From the NCBI GenBank assembly GCA_002189035.1, contig NEEC01000016.1, forward strand, positions 62,001 through 126,000: a stretch of 64,000 nucleotides of DNA. The letters are read 5' to 3'. The DNA is from Utricularia gibba. Its lineage: Eukaryota; Streptophyta; Magnoliopsida; Lamiales; Lentibulariaceae. The notes beneath the pieces were generated by a model. It made no database searches. It saw only the letters and a program-made list of their open reading frames with translations, and had not been told where the DNA came from. Made by a program: the position numbers and the translations under genes. Shown in pieces: positions 9,551-22,635 of this stretch (the first letter of the stretch is position 1; each line of letters opens with the position of its first letter).

Positions 9551-12500
9551 AGGAATTCCCAGGGCCCGAGCACACTCGGAGAAACGCATGAGAATGCCGC
9601 GAAATTCAAGATTTTGACATATATTAACGAATCACGCGTGTTTCGCAAGCCGAGAATAATTTTCGCATAAAAACGAGCAAACGAGTCCCAACGTCCCCAA
9701 TGGCTAGCTATGGCTTGTTCGAAACGGATTAATGGTGATATGCTGTGTGTCGCGTGACTCTAAACGGTTTGGACGATGTGGCGTCAATGGCGAAGGCTGC
9801 GCGAGGCCACCCCTTGGTGTAGGAATTCCCAGTAGAGAAACGCATGAGAATGCCTTCAAGATTTTGACATATATTAACGAATCACGCGTGTTTCGCAAGC
9901 CGCGCATTCGCAACGTCCCCAATGGCTAGGCCATTTTGTGACACCATTCAAGGCTTATATAGGGCCATCCGAGCTTCGAACTTTCCTCGGATGGGCGACT
10001 CCCAACACGAAAAACGATCGTCTCAGAATGAGCTTCGAAACGGTATGCTGTGTGTCGCGTGACTCTAAACGGTTTGGACGTCAATGGCGAAGGCTGCGCG
10101 AGGCCACCCCTCAGCACACCCGAGAAACGCATGAGAATGCCGCGAAATTCAAGATTTTGACATATATTAACGAATCACGCGTGTTTCGCAGGCCGCATAA
10201 AAACGAGCAAAGGAGTCGCTCCCCAATGGCTAGCCATGTGAGGAATTCCGTCGAGCTTCGAACTTTCCTCGGATGGGCCTCGAGCAATGAGCTTCGAAAC
10301 GGTATGCTGTGTGTCGCGTGAGGTTTGGACGATGTGGCGTCAATGGCGAAGGCTGCGCGAGGCCACCCCTGTAGGAATGCCCGAGCGAGAAACGCATGAG
10401 AATGCCGCGAAATTCAAGATTTTGACATATATTAACGAATCACGCGTGTTTCGCATTTTTCGCATAAAAACGAGCAAACGAGTCCCAACGTCCCCAATGG
10501 CTAGGCCATTTTGTGACACCATTCAAGGCTTATATAGGGCCATCCTCGAGCTTCGAACTTTCCTCGGATGGGCGATTTCCCAACACGAAAAACGATCGTC
10601 TCAGAATGAGCTTCGAAACGGTATGCTGTGTGTCGCGTGACTCTAAACGGTTTGGACGATGTGGCGTCAATGGCGAAGGCTGCGCGAGGCCACCCCTTGG
10701 TGTAGGAATTCCCAGGGCCCGAGCACACCCGTAGAAACGCATGAGAATGCCGCGAAATTCAAGATTTTGACATATATTAACGAATCACGCGTGTTTCGCA
10801 ATCCGAGAATAATTTTCGCATAAAAACGAGCAAAGGAGTCGCAACGTCCCCAATGGCTAGGCCATTTTGTGACACCATTCAAGGCTAATATAGGCCATCC
10901 TTCGAGCTTCGAACTTTCCTCGGATGGGCGAACTCCCAACACGAAAAACGATCGTCTCAGAATGAGCTTCGAAACGGTATGCTGTGTGTCGCGTGACTCT
11001 AAACGGTTTGGACGATGTGGCGTCAATGGCGAAGGCTGCGCGAGGCCACCCCTTGTGTAGGAATTCCCAGGGCCCGAGCACACCCGAGAAACGCATGAGA
11101 ATGCCGCGAAATTCAAGATTTTGACATATATTAACGAATCACGCGTGTTTCGCAAGCCGAGAATAATTTTCGCATAAAACGAGCAAAGGAGTCGCAACGT
11201 CCCCAATGGCTAGACCATTTTGGACACCATTGAAGGCTAATATAAGGGCCATCCGAGCTTCGAACTTTCCTCGGATGGGCAACTCCCAACACGAAAAACG
11301 ACCGTCTCGGAATGAGCTTCGAAACGGTATGCTGTGTGTGTCGCGTGACTCTAAACGGTTTGGACGATGTGGCGTCAATGGCGAAGGCTGCGCGAGGCCA
11401 CCCCTTAATGTAGGAATTCCCAGGGCCGAGCACACTCGGAGAAACGCATGAGAATGCCGCGAAATTCAAGATTTTGACATATATTAACGAATCACGCGTG
11501 TTTCGCAAGCCGAGAATTTTCGCATAAAAACGAGCAAACGAGTCCCAACGTCCCCAATGGCTAGGCCATTTTGTGACACCATTCAAGGCTTATATAGGGC
11601 CATCCTTCGAGCTTCGAACTTTCCTCGGATGGGCACTCCCAACACAAAAAACGACCGTCTCAGAATGAGCTTCGAAACGGTATGCTGTGTGTCGCGTGAC
11701 TCTAAACGGTTTGGACGATGTGGCGTCAATGGCGAAGGCTGCGCGAGGCCACCCCTTGGTGTAGGAATTCCCAGGGCCCCGAGCACACCGAGAAACGCAT
11801 GAGAATGCCGCGAAATTCAAGATTTTGACATATATTAACGAATCACGCGTGTTTCGCAAGCCGAATTAGTTTTCGCATAAAAACGAGCAAAGGAGTCCAA
11901 CGTCCCCAATGGCTAGGCCATTTTGACACCATTGAAGGCTAATATAAGGCCATCCTTCGAGCTTCGAACTTTCCTCGGATGGGCGAAGCTCCAACACGAA
12001 AAACGACCGTCTCAGAATGAGCTTCGAAACGTATGCTTGTGTGACTCTAAACGGTTTGGAAGTTGTGGCGTCAATTGCGAAGGCTGCGCGAGGCCACCCC
12101 TTAATGTAGGAATTCCCAGGGCCCGAGCACACTCGGAGAAACGCATGAGAATGCCGCGAAATTCAAGATTTTGACATATATAACGAATCACGCGTGTTTC
12201 GCAATCCGAGAATAATTTTCGCATAAAAACGAGCAAAGGAGTCGCAACGTCCCCAATGGCTAGGCCATTTTGTGACACCATTCAAGGCTATATAAGGCCA
12301 TCCGTCGAGCTTCGAACTTTCCTCGGATGGGCGAACTCCCAACACGAAAAACGACCGTCTCAGAATGAGCTTCGAAACGTATGCTGTGTGTCGCGTGACT
12401 CTAAACGGTTTGGACGATGTGGCGTCAATGGCGAAGGCTGCGCGAGGCCACCCCTTAATGTAGGAATTCCCAGGCCGAGCACACTCGGAGAAACGCATGA

Positions 12501-15257
12501 GAATGCCGAAATTCAAGATTTTGACATATATTAACGAATCACGCGTGTTTCGCAATCCGAGAATAATTTTCGCATAAAAACGAGCAAAGGAGTCGCATGT
12601 CCCCAATGGCTAGACCATTTTGGGACACCATTGGCTAATATAAGGCCATCCTTCGAGCTTCGAACTTTCCTCGGATGGGCAAACTCCCAACACGAAAAAC
12701 GTCTCGGAATGAGCTTCGAAACGGTATGCTGTGTGTCGCGTGACTCTAAACGGTTTGGACGATGTGGCGTCACCCGCGAGGCCACCCCTTGGTGTAGGAA
12801 GTCCCAGGGCCCGAGCACACCGTAGAAACGCATGAGAATGCCGCGAAATTCAAGATTTTGACATATATTAACGAATCACGCGTGTTTCGCAAGCCGAGAT
12901 TAGTTTTCGCATAAAAACGAGCAAAGGAGTCGCAATGTCCCCAATGGCTAGACCATTTTGTGACACCATTGAAGGCTAATATAGGGCCATCCTTCGAGCT
13001 TCGAACTTTCCTCGGATGGGCGAGTCCCAACACGAAAAACGACCGTCAGAATGAGCTTCGAAACGGTGCTGTGTGTCGCGTGACTCTAAACGGTTTGGAG
13101 TTGTGGCGTCAATGGCGAAGGCTGCGCGAGGCCACCCCTTGGTGTAGGAATTCCCAGGGCCCGAGCACACTCGGAGAAACGCATGAGAATGCCGCGAAAT
13201 TCAAGATTTTGACATATATTAACGAATCACGCGTGTTTCGCAATCCGAGAATAATTTTCGCATAAAAACGAGCAAAGGAGTCGCATGTCCCCAATGGCTA
13301 GGCCATTTGTGACACCATTCAAGGCTTATATAGGGCCATCCGTCGAGCTTCGAACTTTCCTCGGATGGGCGAACTCCCAACACGAAAAACGATCGTCTCA
13401 GAATGAGCTTCGAAACGGTATGCTGTGTGTCGCGTGACTCTAAACGGTTTGGACGATGTGGCGTCAATGGCGAAGGCTGCGCGAGGCCACCCCTTAATGT
13501 AGGAATTCCCAGGGCCCGAGCACACTCGGAGAAACGCATGAGAATGCCGCGAAATTCAAGATTTTGACATATATTAACGAATCACGCGTGTTTCGCAAGC
13601 CGAGATTAGTTTTCGCATAAAAACGAGCAAACGAGTCCCAACGTCCCCAATGGCTAGGCCATTTTGTGACACCATTCAAGGCTTATATAGGGCCATCCGT
13701 CGAGCTTCGAACTTTCCTCGGATGGGCGAACTCCAACACGAAAAACGACCGTCTCAGAATGAGCTTCGAAACGGTATGCTGTGTGTCGCGTGACTCTAAA
13801 CGGTTTGGACGATGTGGCGTCAATGGCGAAGGCTGCGCGAGGCCACCCCTTAATGTAGGAATTCCCAGGGCCCGAGCACACTCGGAGAAACGCATGAGAA
13901 TGCCGCGAAATTCAAGATTTTGACATATATTAACGAATCACGCGTGTTTCGCAAGCCGAGATTAGTTTTCGCATAAAAACGAGCAAACGAGTCCAACGTC
14001 CCCAATGGCTAGCCATTTTGTGACACCATTCAAGGCTTATATAGGGCCATCCGTCGAGCTTCGAACTTTCCTCGGATGGGCAACTCCCAACACGAAAAAC
14101 GATCGTCTCAGAATGAGCTTCGAAACGGTATGCTGTGTGTCGCGTGACTCTAAACGGTTTGGACGATGTGGCGTCAATGGCGAAGGCTGCGCGAGGCCAC
14201 CCCTTAATGTAGGAATTCCCAGGGCCCGAGCACACCGAGAAACGCATGAGAATGCCGCGAAATTCAAGATTTTGACATATATTAACGAATCACGCGTGTT
14301 TCGCAATCCGAGAATAATTTTCGCATAAAAACGAGCAAAGGAGTCGCAACGTCCCCAATGGCTAGACCATTTTGTGACACCATTGAAGGCTAATATAAGG
14401 CCATCCTTCGAGCTTCGAACTTTCCTCGGATGGGCAACTCCCAACACGAAAAACGACCGTCTCGGAATGAGCTTCGAAACGGTATGCTGTGTGTCGCGTG
14501 ACTCTAAACGGTTTGGACGATGTGGCGTCAATGGCGAAGGCTGCGCGAGGCCACCCCTTGGTGTAGGAAGTCCCAGGGCCCGAGCACACCGTAGAAACGC
14601 ATGAGAATGCCGCGAAATTCAAGATTTTGACATATATTAACGAATCACGCGTGTTTCGCAATCCGAGAATAATTTTCGCATAAAAACGAGCAAAGGAGTC
14701 GCAATGTCCCCAATGGCTAGGCCATTTTGTGACACCATTCAAGGCTTATATAGGGCCATCCGTCGAGCTTCGAACTTTCCTCGGATGGGCGAACTCCCAA
14801 CACGAAAAACGATCGTCTCAGAATGAGCTTCGAAACGGTATGCTGTGTGTCGCGTGACTCTAAACGGTTTGGACGATGTGGCGTCAATGGCGAAGGCTGC
14901 GCGAGGCCACCCTTGGTGTAGGAATTCCCAGGCCCGAGCACACCGGAGAAACGCATGAGAATGCGCGAAATTCAAGATTTTGACATATATTAACGAATCA
15001 CGCGTGTTTCGCAATCCGAGAAAATTTTCGCATAAAAACGAGCAAAGGAGTCGCAACGTCCCCAATGGCTAGACCATTTTGTGACACCATTCAAGGCTTA
15101 TATAGGGCCATCCGTCGAGCTTCGAACTTTCCTCGGATGGGCGAACTCCCAACACGAAAAACGATCGTCTCAGAATGAGCTTCGAAACGGTATGCTGTGT
15201 GTCGCGTGACTCTAAACGGTTTGGACGATGTGGCGTCAATGGCGAAGGCTGCGCGAG

Positions 15258-15430
15258 GCCAGGAAGTCCCGGGCCCGAGCACACCGAGAAACGCATGAGA
15301 ATGCCGCGAAATTCAAGATTTTGGAATCACGCGAATCCGAGATTATTTTCGCACGGTCCGTACTCGTGACGAAACGAAACTTTCCTCGGATGGGCGAACA
15401 CGAAAAACGACCGTGCTTCGAAACGATTGT
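15258..15430 (+). repeat. Scrambled junction within the regular block
   Basis: The interval between starts 15060 and 15641 is 581 bp. Linker 2 is shortened at 15261. Block B loses ACATATATTAACG at 15323 and is followed by GCGAATCCGAG. After TTTTCGCACGG the unit start is replaced by TCCGTACTCGTGACGAAACG at about 15356-15378, which joins the middle of a monomer at CTTTCCTCGGATGGGCG. Block A is then entered by GTGCTTCGAAACGATTGTG, a shortened version. The rest is normal from about 15430. Confidence 0.75.
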
Positions 15431-18400
15431 GTGTCGCGTGACTCTAAACGGTTTGGACGATGTGGCGTCAATGGCGAAGGCTGCGCGAGGCCACGTAGGA
15501 ATTCCCAGGGCCCGAGCACACTCGGAGAAACGCATGAGAATGCCGCGAAATTCAAGATTTTGACATATATTAACGAATCACGCGTGTTTCGCAAGCCGAG
15601 ATTAGTTTTCGCATAAAAACGAGCAAAGGAGTCGCAACGTCCCCAATGGCTAGACCATTTTGTGACACCATTGAAGGCTAATATAGGGCCATCCTTCGAG
15701 CTTCGAACTTTCCTCGGATGGGCGAGTTCCCAACACGAAAAACGACCGTCAGAATGAGCTTCGAAACGAAATTTTGTGCACGTGACTCTAAACGGTTTGG
15801 AGTTGTGGCGTCAATTGCGAAGGCTGCGCGAGGCCCACCCTTGGTGTAGGAATTCCCAGGGCCCGAGCACACTCGGAGAAACGCATGAGAATGCCGCGAA
15901 ATTCAAGATTTTGACATATATTAACGAATCTCGCGTGTTTCGCAATCCGAGAACAATTTTCGCATAAAAACGAGCAAAGGAGTCGCAACGTCCCCAATGG
16001 CTAGGCCATTTTGTGACACCATTCAAGGCTTATATAGGGCCATCCGTCGAGCTTCGAACTTTCCTCGGATGGGCGATTTCCCAACACGAAAAACGATCGT
16101 CTCGGAATGAGCTTCGAAACGGTATGCTGTGTGTCGCGTGACTCTAAACGGTTTGGACGATGTGGCGTCAATGGCGAAGGCTGCGCGAGGCACCCCTTGG
16201 TGTAGGAATTCCCAGGGCCCGAGCACACTCGGAGAAACGCATGAGAATGATGCGAAATTCAAGATTTTGACATATATTAACGAATCACGCGTGTTTCGCA
16301 AGCTGAGATTAGTTTTCGCGTAAAAAACGAGCAAAGGAGTCGCGATGTCCCCAATGGCTAGACCATTTTCTAAAACCATTGAAGGCTAATATAGGCCATC
16401 CTTCGAGCTTCGAACTTTCCTCGGATGGGCAAGCTCCCAACACGAAAAACGACCGTCTCGGAATGAGCTTCGAAACGGTATGCTGTTTGTCGCGTGACTC
16501 TAAACGGTTTTGGACGATGTGGCGTCATTGGCGATGGCTGCGCGAGGCCACCCCTTGGTGTAGGAAGTCCCAGTACCCGAGCACACCCGTTGAGAATGCC
16601 GCGAAATTCAAGATTTTGACATATATTAACGAATCACGCGTGTTTCGCAAGCCGAGAATAATTTTCGCATAAAAACGAGCAAAGGAGTCGCAACGTCCCC
16701 AATGGCTAGACCATTTTGTGACACCATTCAAGGCTTATATAGGGCCCGTCGAGCTTCGAACTTTCCTCGGATGGGCGCTCCCAACACGAAAAACGATCGT
16801 CTCAGAATGAGCTTCGAAACGGTATGCTGTGTGTCGCGTGACTCTAAACGGTTTGGACGATGTGGCGTCAATGGCGAAGGCTGCGCGAGGCCACCCCTTG
16901 CCCCAGGGCCCGAGCACACTGGAGAAACGCATGAGAATGCCGCGAAATTCAAGATTTTGACATATATAAACGAATCACGCGTGTTTCGCAAGCCGAGAAT
17001 TTTTCGCATAAAAACGAGCAAACGAGTCCCAACGTCCCCAATGGCTAGGCCATTTTGTGACACCATTGAAGGCTTATATAGGGCCATCCGTCGAGCTTCG
17101 AACTTTCCTCGGATGGGCGAACTCCCAACACGAAAAACGACCGTCTCGGAATGAGCTTCGAAACGGTATGCTGTGTCGTGACTCTAAACGGTTTGGACGA
17201 TGTGGCGTCAATGGCGAAGGCTGCGCGAGGCCACCCCTTGGTGTAGGAAGTCCCGGGCCCGAGCACACCCGTAGAAACGCATGAGAATGCCGCGAAATTC
17301 AAGATTTTGACATATATTAACGAATCACGCGTGTTTCGCAAGCCGAGAACAATTTTCGCATAAAAACGAGCAAAGGAGTCGCAACGTCCCCAATGGCTAG
17401 CCATTTTGTGACACCATTGAAGGCTTATATAGGGCCATCCTTCGAGCTTCGAACTTTCCTCGGATGGGCGAAACACGAAAAACGACCGTCTCAGAATGAG
17501 CTTCGAAACGGTGCTGTGTGTCGCGTGACTCTAAACGGTTTGGACGATGTGGCGTCAATGCGAAGGCTGCGCGAGGCCACCCCTTAATGTAGGAATTCCC
17601 GGGCCCGAGCACACTCGGAGAAACGCATGAGAATGCCGCGAAATTCAAGATTTTGACATATATTAACGAATCACGCGTGTTTCGCAAGCCGAGATTAGTT
17701 TTCGCATAAAAACGAGCAAAGGAGTCGCAACGTCCCCAATGGCTAGGCCATTTTGTGACACCATTCAAGGCTTATATAGGGCCATCCTCGAGCTTCGAAC
17801 TTTCCTCGGATGGGCGAACTCCAAACGAAAAACGACGTCTCAGAATGAGCTTCGAAACGGTATGCTGTGTGTCGCGTGACTCTAAACGGTTTGGACGATG
17901 TGGCGTCAATGCGAAGGCTGCGCGAGGCCACCCCTTGGTGTAGGAATTCCCAGGGCCCGAGCACACTCGAGAAACGCATGAGAATGCCGCGAAATTCAAG
18001 ATTTTGACATATATTAACGAATCACGCGTGTTTCGCAAGCCGAGAATAATTTTCGCATAAAAACGAGCAAAGGAGTCCAAGTCCCCAATGGCTAGACCAT
18101 TTTGTGACACCATTCAAGGCTTATATAGGGCCATCCGTCGAGCTTCGAACTTTCCTCGGATGGGCGAACTCCCAACACGAAAAACGATCGTCTCAGAATG
18201 AGCTTCGAAACGGTATGCTGTGTGTCGCGTGACTCTAAACGGTTTGGACGATGTGGCGTCAATGGCGAAGGCTGCGCGAGGCCACCCCTTGGTGTAGGAA
18301 GTCCCAGGGCCCGAGCACACCGGAGAAACGCATGAGAATGCCGCGAAATTCAAGATTTTGACATATATTAACGAATCACGCGTGTTTCGCAAGCCGAGAA

Positions 18401-21400
18401 AATTTTCGCATAAAAACGAGCAAAGGAGTCGCAACGTCCCCAATGGCTAGACCATTTGTGACACCATTGAAGGCTAATATAGGCCATCCTTCGAGCTTCG
18501 AACTTTCCTCGGATGGGCGATTCCCAACACGAAAAACGACCGTCTCAGAATGAGCTTCGAAACGGTATGCTGTGTGTCGTGACTCTAAACGGTTTGGACG
18601 ATGTGGCGTCAATTGCGAAGGCTGCGCGAGGCCACCCCTTAATGTAGGAATTCCCAGGGCCCGAGCACACTCGGAGAAACGCATGAGAATGCCGCGAAAT
18701 TCAAGATTTTGACATATATTAACGAATCACGCGTGTTTCGCAATCCGAGAATAATTTTCGCATAAAAACGAGCAAAGGAGTCGCAACGTCCCCAATGGCT
18801 AGACCATTTTGACACCATTGAAGGCTAATATAGGCCATCCTTCGAGCTTCGAACTTTCCTCGGATGGGCGAACTCCCAACACGAAAAACGACCGTCTCAG
18901 AATGAGCTTCGAAACGGTATGCTGTGTGTCGCGTGACTCTAAACGGTTTGGACGATGTGGCGTCAATGGCGAAGGCTGCGCGAGGCCACCCCTTAATGTA
19001 GGAATTCCCAGGGCCCGAGCACACTCGGAGAAACGCATGAGAATGCCGCGAAATTCAAGATTTTGACATATATTAACGAATCACGCGTGTTTCGCAAGCC
19101 GAGATTAATTTTCGCATAAAAACGAGCAAAGGAGTCGCAACGTCCCCAATGGCTAGGCCATTTTGACACCATTCAAGGCTAATATAGGGCCATCCTTCGA
19201 GCTTCGAACTTTCCTCGGATGGGCGAACTCCCAACACGAAAAACGACCGTCTCAGAATGAGCTTCGAAACGGTATGCTGTGTCGCGTGACTCTAAACGGT
19301 TTGGACGATGTGGCGTCAATGGCGAAGGCTGCGCGAGGCCACCCCTTAATGTAGGAATTCCCAGGGCCCGAGCACACTCGGAGAAACGCATGAGAATGCC
19401 GCGAAATTCAAGATTTTGACATATATTAACGAATCACGCGTGTTTCGCAATCCGAGAATAATTTTCGCATAAAAACGAGCAAAGGAGTCGCAACGTCCCC
19501 AATGGCTAGGCCATTTGTGACACCATTCAAGGCTTATATAGGGCCATCCGTCGAGCTTCGAACTTTCCTCGGATGGGCGAACTCCAACACGAAAAACGAC
19601 CGTCTCAGAATGAGCTTCGAAACGGTATGCTGTGTGTCGCGTGACTCTAAACGGTTTGGACGATGTGGCGTCAATGGCGAAGGCTGCGCGAGGCCACCCC
19701 TTGGTGTAGGAATCCCAGGGCCCGAGCACACTCGGAAAACGCATGAGAATGCCGCGAAATTCAAAGATTTTGACATATATTAACGAATCACGCGTGTTTC
19801 GCAAGCCGAGATTAATTTTCGCATAAAAACGAGCAAAGGAGTCGCAACGTCCCCAATGGCTAGGCCATTTTGTGACACCATTCAAGGCTTATATAGGGCC
19901 ATCCGTCGAGCTTCGAACTTTCCTCGGATGGGCGAACTCCAAACACGAAAAACGACGTCTCAGAATGAGCTTCGAAACGGTATGCTGTGTGTCGCGTGAC
20001 TCTAAACGGTTTGGACGATGTGGCGTCAATGGCGAAGGCTGCGCGAGGCCACCCCTTGGTGTAGGAATTCCCAGGGCCCGAGCACACCCGGAGAAACGCA
20101 TGAGAATGCCCGCGAAATTCAAGATTTTGACATATATTAACGAATCACGCGTGTTTCGCAAGCCGAGAATAATTTTCGCATAAAAACGAGCAAAGAGTCG
20201 CAACGTCCCCAATGGCTAGGCCATTTTGTGACACCATTCAAGGCTTATATAGGGCCATCCGTCGAGCTTCGAACTTTCCTCGGATGGGCGAACTCCAACA
20301 CGAAAAACGACCGTCTCAGAATGAGCTTCGAAACGGTATGCTGTGTGTCGCGTGACTCTAAACGGTTTGGACGATGTGGCGTCAATGGCGAAGGCTGCGC
20401 GAGGCCACCCCTTAATGTAGGAATTCCCAGGGCCGAGCACACTCGGAGAAACGCATGAGAATGCCGCGAAATTCAAGATTTTGACATATATTAACGAATC
20501 ACGCGTGTTTCGCAATCCGAGAATAATTTTCGCATAAAAACGAGCAAAGGAGTCGCGATGTCCCCAATGGCTAGGCCATTTTGTGACACCATTCAAGGCT
20601 TATATAGGGCCATCCGTCGAGCTTCGAACTTTCCTCGGATGGGCGAACTCCCAACACGAAAAACGATCGTCTCAGAATGAGCTTCGAAACGGTATGCTGT
20701 GTGTCGCGTGACTCTAAACGGTTTGGACGATGTGGCGTCAATGGCGAAGGCTGCGCGAGGCCACCCCTTAATGTAGGAATTCCCAGGGCCCGAGCACACT
20801 CGAGAAACGCATGAGAATGCCGCGAAATTCAAGATTTTGACATATATTAACGAATCACGCGTGTTTCGCAATCGAGAACAATTTTCGCATAAAAACGAGC
20901 AAAGGAGTCCCAACGTCCCCAATGGCTAGGCCATTTTGTGACACCATTCAAGGCTTAATAGGCCATCCTTCGAGCTTCGAACTTTCCTCGGATGGGCGAT
21001 TCCAACACGAAAAACGACCGTCTCAGAATGAGCTTCGAAACGGTGCTGTGTGTCGCGTGACTCTAAACGGTTTGGACGATGTGGCGTCAATGGCGAAGGC
21101 TGCGCGAGGCCACCCCTTGGTGTAGGAATTCCCAGGGCCCGAGCACACCGGAGAAACGCATGAGAATGCCGCGAAATTCAAGATTTTGACATATATTAAC
21201 GAATCACGCGTGTTTCGCAAGCCGAGAACAATTTTCGCATAAAAACGAGCAAAGAGTCCCAACGTCCCCAATGGCTAGGCCATTTTGTGACACCATTGAA
21301 GGCTTATATAGGGCCATCCTTCGAGCTTCGAACTTTCCTCGGATGGGCTCCCAACACGAAAAACGACGTCTCAGAATGAGCTTCGAAACGGTATGCTGTG

Positions 21401-22198
21401 TGTCGCGTGACTCTAAACGGTTTGGACGATGTGGCGTCAATGGCGAAGGCTGCGCGAGGCCACCCCTTGGTGTAGGAATTCCCAGGGCCCGAGCACACCC
21501 GAGAAACGCATGAGAATGCCGCGAAATTCAAGATTTTGACATATATTAACGAATCACGCGTGTTTCGCAAGCCGAGAACAATTTTTTCGCATAAAAACGA
21601 GCAAAGGAGTCGCAACGTCCCCAATGGCTAGACCATTTTGTGACACCATTCAAGGCTTATATAGGGCCATCCGTCGAGCTTCGAACTTTCCTCGGATGGG
21701 CGAACTCCCAACACGAAAAACGACCGTCTCAGAATGAGCTTCGAAACGGTGCTGTGTGTCGCGTGACTCTAAACGGTTTGGACGATGTGGCGTCAATGCG
21801 AAGGCTGCGCGAGGCCACCCCTTGGTGTAGGAATTCCCAGGGCCCGAGCACACTCGGAGAAACGCATGAGAATGCCGCGAAATTCAAGATTTTGACATAT
21901 ATTAACGAATCACGCGTGTTTCGCAAGCCGAGAATAATTTTCGCATAAAAAACGAGCAAAGAGTCCAACGTCCCCAATGGCTAGGCCATTTTGTGACACC
22001 ATTCAAGGCTTATATAGGGCCATCCGTCGAGCTTCGAACTTTCCTCGGATGGGCGAACTCCCAACACGAAAAACGATCGTCTCGGAATGAGCTTCGAAAC
22101 GGTATGCTGTGTGTCGCGTGACTCTAAACGGTTTGGACGATGTGGCGTCAATGGCGAAGGCTGCGCGAGGCCACCCCTTAATGTAGGAATTCCCAGGC

Positions 22199-22212
22199 CC
22201 GAGCACACTCGG
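22199..22212 (+). other. Small inverted repeat in linker 2 (CCGAG-CACA-CTCGG)
   Basis: Five-base arms with a four-base loop are perfect in units of the CACTCGGAG class, as here. Units of the CACCCGTAG, CACCCGAG or CACTAG classes lack the right arm. The pairing is therefore polymorphic between subtypes and lies in a linker that varies freely, which argues against a conserved role. Confidence 0.5.
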
Positions 22213-22328
22213 AGAAACGCATGAGAATGCCGCGAAATTCAAGATTTTGACATATATTAACGAATCACGCGTGTTTCGCAAGCCGAGAATAATTTTCGCA
22301 TAAAAACGAGCAAAGAGTCGCAACGTCC

Positions 22329-22371
22329 CCAATGGCTAGGCCATTTTGTGACACCATTCAAGGCTTATATA
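22329..22371 (+). promoter_or_regulatory. CCAAT and TATATA words in promoter-like spacing, once per monomer
   Basis: CCAAT at 22329-22333 is followed 33 bp later by TATATA at 22366-22371. The same pair occurs in most units of the gcttatatagg class; in the gctaatataagg class the second word is weaker. Such words arise easily by chance and no transcript evidence is available, so this is only a possible start region for satellite transcription. Confidence 0.2.
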
Positions 22372-22374
22372 GGG

Positions 22375-22407
22375 CCATCCGTCGAGCTTCGAACTTTCCT
22401 CGGATGG
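22375..22407 (+). other. Nested inverted repeat (potential stem-loop), once per monomer
   Basis: CCATCCG at 22375-22381 pairs with CGGATGG at 22401-22407. The 19-base loop begins with TCGAGCTTCGA, itself an inverted repeat (TCGA-GCT-TCGA). In units with the T variant the outer stem loses one pair (CCATCC) but the inner one gains a pair (TTCGA-GCT-TCGAA). Both arms are kept in nearly all regular units. It could form a cruciform in DNA or a hairpin in a transcript; the sequence alone does not show that it does. Confidence 0.6.
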
Positions 22408-22441
22408 GCGAACTCCCAACACGAAAAACGATCGTCTCAGA

Positions 22442-22533
22442 ATGAGCTTCGAAACGGTATGCTGTGTGTCGCGTGACTCTAAACGGTTTGGACGATGTGG
22501 CGTCAATGGCGAAGGCTGCGCGAGGCCACCCCT
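22442..22533 (+). other. Invariant block A of the monomer
   Basis: This 92-bp block runs from ATGAGCTTCGAAACGG through GTGACTCTAAACGG and GTGGCGTCAATGGCGAAGG to GGCCACCCCT. It is almost unchanged in the regular units. Exceptions are the occasional loss of GT from GTGTGTCG, GTCAATTGCG instead of GTCAATGGCG, and a minority subtype with GGAGTTGTGG. Its second GAGCTTCGAA (22444-22453) repeats the word at 22384-22393. Confidence 0.8.
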
Positions 22534-22567
22534 TGTGTAGGAAGTCCCAGGGCCCGAGCACACTCGT

Positions 22568-22635
22568 AGAAACGCATGAGAATGCCGCGAAATTCAAGAT
22601 TTTGACATATATTAACGAATCACGCGTGTTTCGCA
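22568..22635 (+). other. Invariant block B of the monomer
   Basis: This 68-bp block runs from AGAAACGCATGAGAATGCCG through TTCAAGATTTTGACATATAT to CACGCGTGTTTCGCA. It is the most constant part of the unit: most copies show no change, and it survives largely intact within the scrambled region (for example 3715-3752). It contains the ACGCGT palindrome and an A/T-rich centre. Confidence 0.8.

Larger units (their letters stand above)
2691..10491 (+). repeat. Decayed and scrambled block of the satellite array
   Basis: Recognisable unit starts are 2780, 3073, 3406, 4020, 4332, 4599, 4951, 5639, 5954, 6298, 6981, 7286, 7658, 8013, 8369, 8808, 9149, 9695, 9917 and 10221. Spacings range from 222 to 688 bp instead of ~353. 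Some units are intact (4599, 7658, 8013 and 8369 are 352-439 bp apart and read normally for long stretches). Between them lie deletions and passages where monomer words appear out of order. All pieces that I can identify are satellite-derived, and I see no gene or transposon. Either an old, rearranged patch inside the array or a mis-assembled stretch would look like this. Confidence 0.85.

Noticed and set aside
22534-22550. Hairpin CACC-CCTT-GGTG near the start of linker 2
   Set aside because: Only four pairs, present only in units with GGTG and lost in the equally common AATG units.
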